Shown here piece by piece: positions 17,276 to 26,642 of a DNA stretch of 39,603 nt. The stretch is from Halieaceae bacterium. Lineage in GTDB: Bacteria; Pseudomonadota; Gammaproteobacteria; Pseudomonadales; Halieaceae. Position 1 is the first letter of the stretch. The number at the start of each line of letters is the position of its first letter. The notes beneath the pieces were generated by a model. That model was not told where the DNA came from. It was given only the letters and a program-made list of their open reading frames with translations, and made no database searches. A program made the translations under genes and the position numbers. The stretch spans positions 1 through 39,603 of the forward strand of contig JALRFH010000175.1 in NCBI GenBank assembly GCA_023253715.1. Reading direction: 5' to 3'.

Positions 17276-18151
17276 ATGACAAAAGATCTTGCCGACACCA
17301 TCCTAACCGACGTTTATTTGCGCCAGCTGCTTGAACTTGTCAGTTGCGCGAGCCGAGCAATACTCACGCACTACCATTCGGAGGCTGCGGTTGAGTACGA
17401 GGACAAAACCGATTCGACACCGCTCACGCAAGCGGATCTTCTGGCACATGCGATTATTTGTCAGGGCTTGCGTGCGCTATTCCCCGACATCCCCGTATTG
17501 TCGGAGGAGTCGGATGTGAAGGTAAAAAAAGCGCGTCGAGAGTGGCGGGAATACTGGTTGGTGGATCCACTAGATGGCACTCGGGAATTTTTGAATCGCA
17601 CTGGCGAATTCACGATCAATATTGCGTTGATCATTGATCACCGCCCTGTGATTGGCTTTATCGCGGCCCCCTGCTCGAACACGGTGTGGTTCGGAGGGTT
17701 GCACCATGGTGCCTATAAGCTGGCGCTGGATGGTCAGCTCGAGACCCGGCGAAGTATTGCGTGTCGGCCGCTCTGTGCTGACATGGGTGTGACTTTGCTG
17801 TCTGCGGCGCGACACCGCAACAAATACTTACAGGCGACGCTCGATTATATCAAAGGGGTCACCTCAGATTTGCGGCGTTTGGATAGCGGTAGTGCGCTTA
17901 AGTTTTGTCAGTTGGCAGAGGGTATTGGGGATCTTTATCCGCGTTTTTCACCCTGCTGTGAATGGGACACGGGCGCAGGGCAGGCATTGGTTGAAGGCGC
18001 TGGGGGCGCTGTCTTGAGTTTGGCGGGTGAGCCCTTGGGCTATAATCTGCACAGCAGTTTAATGAGCCCGCATTTTGTCGCTTTCGCTGACCCTGAGGCC
18101 GAGTTGTGGCTTGGCTTAAGGCGAGCCCTACAAGCGATTAATTCTGCTTAG
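17276..18151 (+). CDS. cysQ: 3'(2'),5'-bisphosphate nucleotidase CysQ
   Basis: This 291-residue magnesium-dependent phosphatase recycles 3'-phosphoadenosine 5'-phosphate from sulfate assimilation. The inositol-monophosphatase-family motifs are present: LSEES near 75, WLVDPLDGTREF with DPLDGT at 97-102, the SALKFCQLAEG block, and WDTGAGQALVEGAGG near 228. The start at 17276 gives about 20 residues more than E. coli CysQ. No Shine-Dalgarno is visible before it, and a TACACT -10-like hexamer ends only six bases upstream, so a leaderless message is possible. The 3' end overlaps the convergent gshA by 14 bases. Confidence 0.93.
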   Translation: MTKDLADTILTDVYLRQLLELVSCASRAILTHYHSEAAVEYEDKTDSTPLTQADLLAHAIICQGLRALFPDIPVLSEESDVKVKKARREWREYWLVDPLDGTREFLNRTGEFTINIALIIDHRPVIGFIAAPCSNTVWFGGLHHGAYKLALDGQLETRRSIACRPLCADMGVTLLSAARHRNKYLQATLDYIKGVTSDLRRLDSGSALKFCQLAEGIGDLYPRFSPCCEWDTGAGQALVEGAGGAVLSLAGEPLGYNLHSSLMSPHFVAFADPEAELWLGLRRALQAINSA

Positions 18152-19736
18152 GGTGCAAGGATTCAAGGCGATATTGGTCCAAAAAATGGTGCAAATATTG
18201 CTCGAATGACATCGAATCCGCGGCTTCGATTTTTGCTTGTTCTTGCAAACTTGCAGTCGCTTCGTGTTCGAACTTTTCACGCACGGTAGTTTCAAGTTCC
18301 TGAGTTAAAAAGGCGCTTTTCGTGGCTTTGGCCTGATTCAACGCTGCGGTGAAAAAACTTCCTTGCTGCACGCGCTGACTGACTTGCGCTGAGGGTGTTA
18401 GCTCAGGGTTGACCAACTTTTGTCGCTGGATGGATAAAGCGTCGGCGTAACCCGGTTCGATTAAGGTATCGAGTGTCGCGGCGAAGTCCTCGAGTTCGTC
18501 CATGATGTTGTGGCCCCATTGTTGCAGTGACAATGACTCGCTACCGGTATCGAGTAAGAGGCCTGGCTCGCGCCCTTGCTTTACCGTTCGGCTGAAATTT
18601 TCCGCTAGACGGTTCTGTTCGTCGAAGGTGCACTGCGGACTGTCTTTGAGTAAGCAGTACAATAAAAATAAATCTAAAAAGCGGATCTGCGGCGCGTCGA
18701 TACCCGTGGGTAAAAAAGGGTTCAAATCGATACAGCGTACTTCGATGTACTCAATACCCCCCAGCGCCAGTGCGTGCAAGGAAGGCTCGCCACTTCGCGA
18801 CACCCGTTTGGGTCGGATGGGGCTATAGAACTCGTTTTCGATTTGTAACAAACAATCGCTGAGTTGCTGATACTCGCCCTCGATTATTTTCGGGATTGCG
18901 CTGTAAGCTGCATGCGGTTGCACAATGGCTGCACGCAGGGTGTCTACGTAAGTCTCCAGTTGGTTGTAGCAAATTTGCAGAGACTTTTGCGTCTCGCTGT
19001 TATACCCAAGCCCACCCATTCTGAGCGATGTGGCGTATGGCAAGTGGTAGCTGTTGTGCTCGGCATCCACAGGTTCTAAGCCGTGGTCTGAGCGGCCACG
19101 TAAAAAGGTTGAGCAAACCGCAGGGGAGGCGCCAAACAAATAAACCAGCAGCCACGACCAGCGCTGGAAGTTGCGGATTAGACCTAAGTAACGTTCGGTG
19201 CGGAAGCTATTCAGATCTTGGTCGGAGCTACTGTAGGCATGTAACCAAGGCCAAAAACGCTCGGGTAGGGAGAAGTTGTAGTGGATTCCTGCAATGGTTT
19301 GCATGCGGCGGCCGTAGCGATGACCCAAGCCGTAGCGATAGACGGTTTTCAAGCGCGCCGAATTTGAAGAGCCATATTGGGCAACCGGGATATCACTGTC
19401 CGCGGTCAGTGCGCAGGGCATGCTGGCTGTCCAAAGTAGCTCATCCCCCAACTGATCGTAAACATAGCGATGAATCTCATGGAGTTGCTGCAGGGTTGCT
19501 TCCGTGGAGTCAGATACTGGCGTGATAAATTCGAGTAAAGCCTCGCTGTAGTCTGTGGTAATCGACGCGTGCGTCAGCGGTGACCCCAAGGTTGTTGGGT
19601 GTGGTGTTTGAGCCAACAACCCGTTGGCGTCGATGCGCAGCGCTTCTTTTTCAATGCCTCGTTGGAAACGCAATAGCGATGTCGCTTCGGGATCTTGGGC
19701 AAGGGCGTCCAGCAAGGCAGCAATGCGTTTTTTCAT
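18138..19736 (-). CDS. gshA: glutamate-cysteine ligase
   Basis: This 532-residue enzyme joins glutamate and cysteine in the first, rate-limiting step of glutathione synthesis. It belongs to the gammaproteobacterial GshA class. FQRGIEKEALRI near residue 24, TTDYSEALLEFITP near 61, and GIHYNFSLPERFW near 149 with the surrounding RYGLGHRYGRRMQTIAG are diagnostic. IEYIEVRCIDLNPFLPTG near residue 330 completes the active site. The ATG at 19736 is preceded by GGAG nine bases upstream. It appears to be a single-gene unit, with the 216-base gap to the RND adaptor gene serving as a divergent promoter region. Confidence 0.96.
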   Translation of the reverse strand: MKKRIAALLDALAQDPEATSLLRFQRGIEKEALRIDANGLLAQTPHPTTLGSPLTHASITTDYSEALLEFITPVSDSTEATLQQLHEIHRYVYDQLGDELLWTASMPCALTADSDIPVAQYGSSNSARLKTVYRYGLGHRYGRRMQTIAGIHYNFSLPERFWPWLHAYSSSDQDLNSFRTERYLGLIRNFQRWSWLLVYLFGASPAVCSTFLRGRSDHGLEPVDAEHNSYHLPYATSLRMGGLGYNSETQKSLQICYNQLETYVDTLRAAIVQPHAAYSAIPKIIEGEYQQLSDCLLQIENEFYSPIRPKRVSRSGEPSLHALALGGIEYIEVRCIDLNPFLPTGIDAPQIRFLDLFLLYCLLKDSPQCTFDEQNRLAENFSRTVKQGREPGLLLDTGSESLSLQQWGHNIMDELEDFAATLDTLIEPGYADALSIQRQKLVNPELTPSAQVSQRVQQGSFFTAALNQAKATKSAFLTQELETTVREKFEHEATASLQEQAKIEAADSMSFEQYLHHFLDQYRLESLHPKQN

Positions 19737-19952
19737 GCGTGTATCTCCGCCTCTTTGGTGTAAACTCAGGGAGAGGCTGATTGTGATCGTCGCCGCGCAG
19801 TGTAAAGGCTAGAGCACATTAAGTATATGTTCCGGTGACGCCCTTTTTGTTTATTCTGGTGACGGGTCTTGTTGCAGTGCTCACCTGCGGTGATCTGCGG
19901 AAGTTGGGATAGCGTATCGAAGCGGGGTGCCGCAGGCGGTTTGGAGAGTGTT

Positions 19953-20987
19953 ATGTTGAAGTGGTTTCCGGTACTGGCCGGTGTCCTAGGGTTGATTTGG
20001 TTCTGGGCTGGGCCAGAGTCTGCGGATGAAGGGCGTCAATACGCTGGTCGATCGACGCCGGTGACAATTGCCGAGGTCCAGCGCTCTGAATTTTTCGATA
20101 GCGTCGCTGCGGTTGGCACACTCGAGGCTTGGGAGTCGGTCGAGATTCGCCCCTCTGTCGCGCAAATCGTGACGGAGTTGCTGTTTGAAGACGGAGATCG
20201 TGTCAACGCGGGTCAGGTCTTGGCGCGCCAAAAGCAGGACGCAGAAAAGGCGCGTTTTTCTGAGTTATCGGCGTCCTTGGTGGATGCCAAGCGAGAGGTC
20301 GAGCGGCTGTCTAATCTAGCGACCAAAAACCAAGTCGCGCAGACTGATTTGGATCGCGCTACCACCAAAGTACAAGTTTTGGAATTTCAGTTAGAAGAAG
20401 TACAAGCAAGGATTCAGGACCGCACCATTGTCGCACCTTTTTCAGGGCAACTTGGCCTGCGAGAGGTCAGCCCTGGGGCCTTGATTACACCAACGACGCG
20501 CCTGACAACCTTGGATGATGTGGCGCGAATGCGCCTGACTTTTGCCGTGCCCGCCGTGGAGCTGGGTGTACTATCGGTGGGGCAGCAAGTGACGGCCCGC
20601 TCGGCCGCATTTCCCGACAGCTTCACGGGGCGTATCTCAGCGATCGACAGTCGGGTGGATCCCATCAGCCGCTCGATTCAAGTTCGGGCTGAGTTGCCGA
20701 ATCCCGAGGGTCGCTTGCGACCGGGTATGCTCATGAATACGCGGGTAAAAGCCAATCCGCGTGAAGCCATTGTGATCCCAGAAGAAGCCATTGAGTCACG
20801 CGGCAAAGAGCATTTTGTCTGGTTGCTGGAGGGTGCCGATACCGCAACCAAATCTCGGGTCAGCATTGGTGGTCGGTCGGCGGGGCTGGTTGAAATCACT
20901 GACGGTTTAACCTCTGGGCAGCACATCGTTGTTGATGGTGTTGGACTGTTGCGTATGAGTCCCGCCAAGGTGCAGCCGAAGGAGTAA
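19953..20987 (+). CDS. RND efflux periplasmic adaptor (membrane fusion protein)
   Basis: This is a 344-residue adaptor. It starts at the ATG at 19953 (MLKWFPVLAGVLGLIWFW), which has GGAGAG just upstream and opens with a membrane anchor. The upstream 28-residue in-frame extension is not needed. The biotinyl-lipoyl hybrid motif is AVGTLEAWESVEIRPSVAQIVTELLFEDGDRVNAGQVLARQ near residues 44-85. A coiled-coil hairpin of about 60 residues follows, then APFSGQLGLREVSPGALI and the beta-barrel. It links the inner-membrane pump encoded three bases downstream to an outer-membrane channel not encoded here. It lacks a lipobox, unlike MexA/AcrA. Residue patterns place it with MexE/AcrA-like adaptors of the HAE1 class. 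Confidence 0.92.
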   Translation: MLKWFPVLAGVLGLIWFWAGPESADEGRQYAGRSTPVTIAEVQRSEFFDSVAAVGTLEAWESVEIRPSVAQIVTELLFEDGDRVNAGQVLARQKQDAEKARFSELSASLVDAKREVERLSNLATKNQVAQTDLDRATTKVQVLEFQLEEVQARIQDRTIVAPFSGQLGLREVSPGALITPTTRLTTLDDVARMRLTFAVPAVELGVLSVGQQVTARSAAFPDSFTGRISAIDSRVDPISRSIQVRAELPNPEGRLRPGMLMNTRVKANPREAIVIPEEAIESRGKEHFVWLLEGADTATKSRVSIGGRSAGLVEITDGLTSGQHIVVDGVGLLRMSPAKVQPKE

Positions 20988-20990
20988 ACT

Positions 20991-23900
20991 ATGCTACTGT
21001 CAGACCTATCGGTAAAACGCCCTGTCTTTGCGTTGGTGCTGAGTGCCTTGTTGGTTGCCTTTGGTGTGTTGTCTTTCGATCGGCTGCCTTTGCGTGAATA
21101 TCCCGACATCGAATCCCCCATCGTCAGCGTCTCGACCAACTATCCGGGCGCATCGGCTGCGGTGGTAGAGAATCGCATTACCGAAGTGATCGAGGACCGG
21201 TTAGCGGGGCTGCAGGGGATCAAGGTCATGGAGTCGTCAAGTTACGATGGCCGGTCTTCGATCCGTTTGGAGTTTCAGCTGAGCCGCGATATTGATAATG
21301 CCGCCAACGATGTCCGTGATCGGATTTCAAGTGTACTAAACAACATTCCTCAAGAGGCGGAGCCACCTGAGGTCCGCAAGGAAGAAAGCGGCGAGGATGT
21401 GGTGTTTTGGGTACATCTGGTCGGTCCTGAAATGTCGCAGCTAGAGCTTACCGATTATGCCCGCCGGTATTTAGAGGATCGATTTTCGGTGTTGGACGGG
21501 GTGGCGCGAGTACGCATATCAGGGGGTAAAATCTATGCCATGAGGGTTTGGCTGGATCCGCAAGAATTGGTGGCACGCCAGCTCACTGTCACTGATGTCG
21601 AAAATGCCCTGCGAACACAGAATATCGAATTGCCAGCGGGTACTCTGAACTCGCTATCGAAAGATTTTATTATCCGCATAGAGCGTAGTTATCTTACTGA
21701 GGATGACTTTCGTGCGCTCGTCATACGCCGATCGGACGACGGTTATTTGCTGCGCCTTGGCGATATTGCGCGGGTTGAGCTCGGCAGTGCGGAGGATCGA
21801 CGATTCTTTCGCGGCAATGGCGAGCCTATGGTGGGCTTAGGCATTGTTAAACAGAGCACCGCCAATGCGCTATCCATTAGTCGCTTGGTGCAAGCTGAAA
21901 TTGACCGGGTCAATCAGGATCTGCCACCGGGCTTAAGTTTGATTGCCAGCTACGACGACAGCGTGTTCGTAGAAGAGGCCATCTCGGAAGTGTATTTTAC
22001 CTTGTTGGTGGCAGCGGCCTTAGTGATCTTAGTTATTTTTATTTTCTTGGGTGACTGGCGCAGTTTGTTGATCCCTGCGCTGACCGTGCCCATCTCTTTG
22101 ATTGCCTCCTTTTCCGCCTTATTGGCACTCGGTTACAGTATTAATTTGCTCACTTTGCTGGCCTTAGTACTGGCAATTGGCCTAGTGGTGGATGACAGTA
22201 TTGTTGTGCTTGAGAATATTCATCGACGATTAACCTCGGGAGAAACGCCCTTGGTCGCCAGTTTGTTGGGTGCTCGTCAGGTCGGGTTTGCGGTGGTGGC
22301 GACCACCTTGGTGTTGGTTGCTGTGTTCGTACCGATTACATTTCTAGAGGGAGACGTTGGGCGTTTATTCAGCGAATTTGCCGTGACGATGGCGATTGCC
22401 GTGGGCTTTTCCAGTTTTGTTGCCCTCACGCTTGCGCCAGTGATTGCTAGCAAAGTGTTGAAATCGGCAGAAGCGGAGTCTTCTCTAGTTAAGTGGGTAG
22501 ACCGTATTTCTGGGCGACTGGAAACGACGTATCAACGTTCTTTGCGGGCATTACTGCATCAACCGCTCTGGGCCTTGGCGATTATCGTTGTTTCGTTTTT
22601 TGGTGTAGTGGCCCTGTATCAAAGTGTTGAGCAGGAGTATGCGCCCAACCAGGATCGAGGGATGTTGTACCTGCGCGTCAACGCGGCCGAGGGCGCTTCG
22701 TTTGAATATACTAAAGGCGTGTTAGAGCAGGTAGAGCAAAAATTGATGCCTTTGGTTGATCAAGGGGATATCAAACGCTTGCTGATTCGCGCACCTGGTT
22801 GGGGCGGTGGCGAATCTTTTAATAACGGCTTCGCTTTGATGGTCTTGGCGCCCTTTGGCTCTGGGCGCCGTGACACGGCGGATATTTTGATGGACGCGCG
22901 AGCACGAGTCGCGGACATTGCTGGTGCCAGTATTTGGATCAGTGGCCCTCGGTCACTCGGGGGTGGCAGTGGTTCACCGGTCAATGTGGCTATTGGGGGT
23001 AATTCCTACGAAGAGCTCGCAGATTGGCAAGATGTTTTGCTGGCGAAGCTTGCCGAAAACCCTCGAATTATCAATATCAATACGGATTTGAAACCCACGA
23101 AACCACAGCTTAGGCTCAGTATAGATCGCGATCGCGCCGGTGATCTTGGGGTAAATATCCGCGATATTGGCCGCACCCTCGAAACAATGATGGGGGGGCG
23201 TCGGGCTACCACGTTTCTGATGGGTGGACGCGAGTACGATGTTCTGCTCGAGGCGGAGCGCGTCAAACGTCAAACGCTCGCCGATCTGGATGTCTTATAC
23301 GTTCGCTCGGCCAGCACCGGAGAGCTCGTTCCCCTAGCCAACATAGTCTCGATCACGGAGCAGGCCGATGCAGGCAGTTTAAACCGACATAACCGTGTTC
23401 GTTCCTTTACCTTAACTGCCGATCTCGCTGCAGGGTATAGCTTAGGTGAAGCGCTTGACGACATTCGTGGCGTGGTTCGAGCAGACTTGCCGGACCATGC
23501 CAGTATCGCCTATAAGGGAGAGTCTTTAGACTATCAAACAGCGGGTTACGACGTGATTTTTACCTTCTCGTTGGCGCTGTTAATCGTCTATCTTGTGATG
23601 GCGGCACAGTTTGAGTCCTTCGTTCACCCCGCCGTTATACTGCTTACAGTACCCTTGGCCTTAATCGGCGGATTGGGTGGTTTGGTGTTGTTTGATCAAA
23701 CTCTAAACATCTACTCGCAAGTGGGTATGGTGATGTTAGTGGGGCTGGCCACCAAAAACGGTATTTTGTTGGTGGAGTTCATTAATCAACTGCGAGATGA
23801 AGGACTCGCGTTCGAAGAGGCGGTGCTCGGTGGTGCTGCTACGCGCTTGCGCCCGATTGTGATGACGGCTTTGACCACGGTCATTGGCGCTATTCCACTA

Positions 23901-24101
23901 ATTTTATCGAATGGGCCGGGTCACGAATCGCGGACAGTGATTGGGGTCGTCGTCATGTGTGGCGTTTCAGTAGCAACTATTATCACTTTATACGTGATAC
24001 CGATGGTGTATGCTAAAGTATGTCGACAGACGGGATCTCCAAATGCCGTGGCGCGGCAATTGGAGACGGAATTGCACTCCAACAATGAGGCGAGCGTATG
24101 A
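20991..24101 (+). CDS. RND multidrug efflux pump, HAE1 family
   Basis: This 1036-residue inner-membrane proton antiporter has the standard RND layout: a first helix, a long periplasmic loop, a block of helices, a second loop and a C-terminal helix block. The proton-relay Asp pair is in TM4, LVVDDSIVVLENI near residue 405. The KRPVFALVLSALLVAFGVLSF opening, REYPDIESPIVSVSTNYPGASA and GGLGGLVLFDQTLNIYSQVGMVMLVGLATKNGILLVEFINQLRDEG mark the HAE1 (drug/detergent) class and not heavy-metal pumps. AAGGAG six bases before the ATG is a strong ribosome site. The last codons overlap the start of pilU. Substrates cannot be predicted. Confidence 0.95.
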   Translation: MLLSDLSVKRPVFALVLSALLVAFGVLSFDRLPLREYPDIESPIVSVSTNYPGASAAVVENRITEVIEDRLAGLQGIKVMESSSYDGRSSIRLEFQLSRDIDNAANDVRDRISSVLNNIPQEAEPPEVRKEESGEDVVFWVHLVGPEMSQLELTDYARRYLEDRFSVLDGVARVRISGGKIYAMRVWLDPQELVARQLTVTDVENALRTQNIELPAGTLNSLSKDFIIRIERSYLTEDDFRALVIRRSDDGYLLRLGDIARVELGSAEDRRFFRGNGEPMVGLGIVKQSTANALSISRLVQAEIDRVNQDLPPGLSLIASYDDSVFVEEAISEVYFTLLVAAALVILVIFIFLGDWRSLLIPALTVPISLIASFSALLALGYSINLLTLLALVLAIGLVVDDSIVVLENIHRRLTSGETPLVASLLGARQVGFAVVATTLVLVAVFVPITFLEGDVGRLFSEFAVTMAIAVGFSSFVALTLAPVIASKVLKSAEAESSLVKWVDRISGRLETTYQRSLRALLHQPLWALAIIVVSFFGVVALYQSVEQEYAPNQDRGMLYLRVNAAEGASFEYTKGVLEQVEQKLMPLVDQGDIKRLLIRAPGWGGGESFNNGFALMVLAPFGSGRRDTADILMDARARVADIAGASIWISGPRSLGGGSGSPVNVAIGGNSYEELADWQDVLLAKLAENPRIININTDLKPTKPQLRLSIDRDRAGDLGVNIRDIGRTLETMMGGRRATTFLMGGREYDVLLEAERVKRQTLADLDVLYVRSASTGELVPLANIVSITEQADAGSLNRHNRVRSFTLTADLAAGYSLGEALDDIRGVVRADLPDHASIAYKGESLDYQTAGYDVIFTFSLALLIVYLVMAAQFESFVHPAVILLTVPLALIGGLGGLVLFDQTLNIYSQVGMVMLVGLATKNGILLVEFINQLRDEGLAFEEAVLGGAATRLRPIVMTALTTVIGAIPLILSNGPGHESRTVIGVVVMCGVSVATIITLYVIPMVYAKVCRQTGSPNAVARQLETELHSNNEASV

Positions 24102-25222
24102 GTCGCATACAGGAATGGTTAAAAACATTAGCACGGGATAAAGGCTCTGATCTGTATTTAAGTACGGGCGCGCCGCCTTGTGCCAAGTTTCAAGGCAAAC
24201 TCAAACCGATTGCCAATGAGGTGCTAAAGCCGGGTGAAATTCGCGACATCGCCTACGAGCTAATGGATGACACCCAGATTGCGGATTTTGAGCGTGAACT
24301 GGAGATGAACTTAGCAACCTCGATCTCTGGCTATGGACGTTTCCGGGTCAATATTTTTATTCAGCGTTCCGAAGTCAGTATCGTGGCGCGTAATATCGTT
24401 GCTGAAATACCCAACTGGCAAGATCTGAGATTGCCTGAGATCATGCTCGATGTAATTATGCGCAAGCGCGGACTGGTTTTGTTCGTCGGTGGAACGGGGT
24501 CCGGTAAATCAACATCGCTGGCGGCCTTGATTGATTATCGCAATAGCAATTCTAATGGCCATATTGTGACCGTTGAAGATCCGGTGGAATACGTCCATCG
24601 GCACAAAAAGTGTATCGTCAATCAACGTGAGGTGGGGGTCGATACGCGGAGTTGGCATAACGCTCTGAAAAATACGCTACGTCAAGCGCCAGACGTGATT
24701 TTGATCGGAGAGATTCGCGATCGAGAAACCATGGAGCATGCGTTGGCTTTCGCTGAAACGGGACACCTGTGTTTATCTACCTTGCATGCCAATAATGCTA
24801 ACCAAGCGCTGGATCGTATTGTGAACTTTTTTCCTGAAGATCGCCGCCCCCAGCTGTTAATGGATTTGTCCCAAAATTTGCAGGCGTTTGTATCGCAAAG
24901 ACTAATTCCTACCGTCGACAGCAAGCGTGTGGCAGCCATCGAAGTGCTGCTGGGTACCCCCTTGGTTTCGGACATTATTTTGCGCGGCCAATTTGATGGC
25001 TTGAAAGAGGTCATGGAAAAATCTGAAAACCTCGGTATGAAAACCTTTGACCAAGCTTGTTTTGAATTGTACCGAGAGGGTTTGATCAGCGAAGAAGAAG
25101 CATTGCGTAACGCGGACTCTGCCAATAACGTTCGATTGAAAATCAAGTTTGCTGGTAGTGCCGCTGGTGGTGCTGACGACGAAGACGACCTTGGCTTGTC
25201 ACTCGATGATGACGAGTTTTGA
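24098..25222 (+). CDS. pilU: type IV pilus retraction ATPase, PilU-like
   Basis: This is a 374-residue PilT/VirB11-class hexameric ATPase. Walker A is GGTGSGKS at 131-138. The Asp box is TVEDPVEYVH, Walker B is VILIGEIRDRETM, and the His box is GHLCLSTLHANNA. The C-terminus is an acidic tail (DDEDDLGLSLDDDEF) as in PilU, and the PilT AIRNLIRE motif is not seen, so PilU is favoured over PilT. PilU supports PilT-driven pilus retraction. The start ATGA overlaps the RND pump stop codon, giving translational coupling. No pilT or other pil gene is in the window. In pseudomonads pilU usually follows pilT, so this position is unexpected. Confidence 0.9.
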   Translation: MSRIQEWLKTLARDKGSDLYLSTGAPPCAKFQGKLKPIANEVLKPGEIRDIAYELMDDTQIADFERELEMNLATSISGYGRFRVNIFIQRSEVSIVARNIVAEIPNWQDLRLPEIMLDVIMRKRGLVLFVGGTGSGKSTSLAALIDYRNSNSNGHIVTVEDPVEYVHRHKKCIVNQREVGVDTRSWHNALKNTLRQAPDVILIGEIRDRETMEHALAFAETGHLCLSTLHANNANQALDRIVNFFPEDRRPQLLMDLSQNLQAFVSQRLIPTVDSKRVAAIEVLLGTPLVSDIILRGQFDGLKEVMEKSENLGMKTFDQACFELYREGLISEEEALRNADSANNVRLKIKFAGSAAGGADDEDDLGLSLDDDEF

Positions 25223-25265
25223 GTCTACTTGCGACGGGGTGAGTTGCCGAGTCCGTGGATTTTGG

Positions 25266-26642
25266 TCAACGAGTCAGTGTCATAAGCTGGTCAACGATGG
25301 TCTCTAGTTGCCCTAGGGTATTGCACTCGTGTGCTACCTGACAAACGCGTTGATAGCGCAGCATTTCTGAATCACCAGTTCCCCACTGGTTTTTGCCTTC
25401 AGGATTTAACCAAATGATGCGCCGGCACCTTTCACTGATTTCAAGTAGCCGCTCAAATCGGTGATCACCGTAGTTGTTACGGGCGTCACCGAGTAGGATG
25501 ATTGTGGTTTGCTTGGTAATGTCTTGTGCAGCGATTTCCCAGAATTTATCTAAGCTTGAACCGTAATCAGTCGCGCCTCCGTAGCGCCAGTTAGCGATCT
25601 CAATGGCTTTTTCTACCGGGTGTTGCTGGAACAGTGTGGTAATTTCACCGAGGTCGTGAGCAAAGGCGAACGAGCGTGTTCTTGGCAGTACGTCTTGCAA
25701 ATAATATAAAAGCATCAACAGAAATTTGGCATAGGCTGACACTGAGCCGCTGACATCGCACACCGCCATGATTTGTGGTTTGCGTTTTTCTGTGCGGCGC
25801 CAAAATGTATCAAACATAACACCGTCATGAGCGATACCGCGGCGCAGCGTTTTGATCATATGTAATTGTCCTCTGCGGGTGTGCTTGGGACGTTTGCGAT
25901 GCCTTTGAGTCAACTTACGTGCTAGCTTTTGGATGAGTCCTTGCAGGCGATCGGCGTGACGGCGCTCCACCGCGCTGAGTTTGGTTTTGCGGAGTAACTC
26001 GGCCATGAGTTGATCGTGCTGTCCCGCGGCGTTGAGCTCAAATGCGCGTTCGATGGCCTGCTTGGCTTGTGCTTGCATGGTCTCTTGTACTGATAGGAGG
26101 GCTTGGCGCGCAGGTGAGTCCTGCGCCATGGCCGCAAGTGTTTGGCGAATGGGTGCTTCGCCTAGGGCATCGAGAAGGCGGCGGGTGAAGAGTCCTTTTT
26201 GAGTAAAGAACGATAATTGTTGCAAGGGTAAAGACCCCAAGGCTTCTGCCATTTGAGCGTCGATTTCAGCTTGATCTTGTTTGAGCAGGGCTTGCACAAA
26301 ATCGCTTTGCGCCAAAATTTCTTGGGTCTGCTGATCGTTGGCGAGTGCTTGTGCAAGCTCTTGCCGATGGTCTGGCTCGGCTTCTGCTTTGGGTGGGGTA
26401 GCGGCGTCTTCGTGCTGCTCTTCAGGTGTCTGCCGCAAAAAAAATTGATCGAAGCAGGCCTTGCAAATCGCCTCCTCTTCCTGCGTTTTGGCCAAGGTCA
26501 TAGCCATGGATTCACGCAGTAAGCTCGGCGATTCCAGCCCCGCAATCTGAGCGGCTTTTAGGGCGTCCATGCTTTCGGCCGGCGAAATCCTAACCCCTTG
26601 TTGCCGTGCTAGTTGCATAAAGCGTAGCAGTTCGGCCTGCAT
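25266..26642 (-). CDS. VWA-domain protein, CoxE-like partner of a MoxR ATPase
   Basis: This is a 458-residue cytoplasmic protein. The N-terminal half is helical and rich in Gln, Ala and Glu. The C-terminal half is a von Willebrand A domain with a full MIDAS: MAVCDVSGSVSAYAKF (DxSxS) near residue 291, a Thr in WRYGGATDYGSSL, and an Asp in ILLGDARNNYGDHR. The preceding HTRRGQLHMIKTLRRGIAHDGVMFDTFWR is a hallmark of CoxE-like proteins. With the MoxR ATPase it probably acts as a metal-dependent chaperone that remodels or activates a target. Its ATG shares a base with the MoxR stop codon (TGATG), so the pair is tightly coupled. Confidence 0.82.
   Translation of the reverse strand: MQAELLRFMQLARQQGVRISPAESMDALKAAQIAGLESPSLLRESMAMTLAKTQEEEAICKACFDQFFLRQTPEEQHEDAATPPKAEAEPDHRQELAQALANDQQTQEILAQSDFVQALLKQDQAEIDAQMAEALGSLPLQQLSFFTQKGLFTRRLLDALGEAPIRQTLAAMAQDSPARQALLSVQETMQAQAKQAIERAFELNAAGQHDQLMAELLRKTKLSAVERRHADRLQGLIQKLARKLTQRHRKRPKHTRRGQLHMIKTLRRGIAHDGVMFDTFWRRTEKRKPQIMAVCDVSGSVSAYAKFLLMLLYYLQDVLPRTRSFAFAHDLGEITTLFQQHPVEKAIEIANWRYGGATDYGSSLDKFWEIAAQDITKQTTIILLGDARNNYGDHRFERLLEISERCRRIIWLNPEGKNQWGTGDSEMLRYQRVCQVAHECNTLGQLETIVDQLMTLTR

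Noticed and set aside
20991-24101. Heavy-metal (CusA-like) assignment for the RND pump
   Set aside because: The TM4 motif and overall residue patterns are of the HAE1 drug-efflux class, and no metal-binding adaptor or regulator is present.
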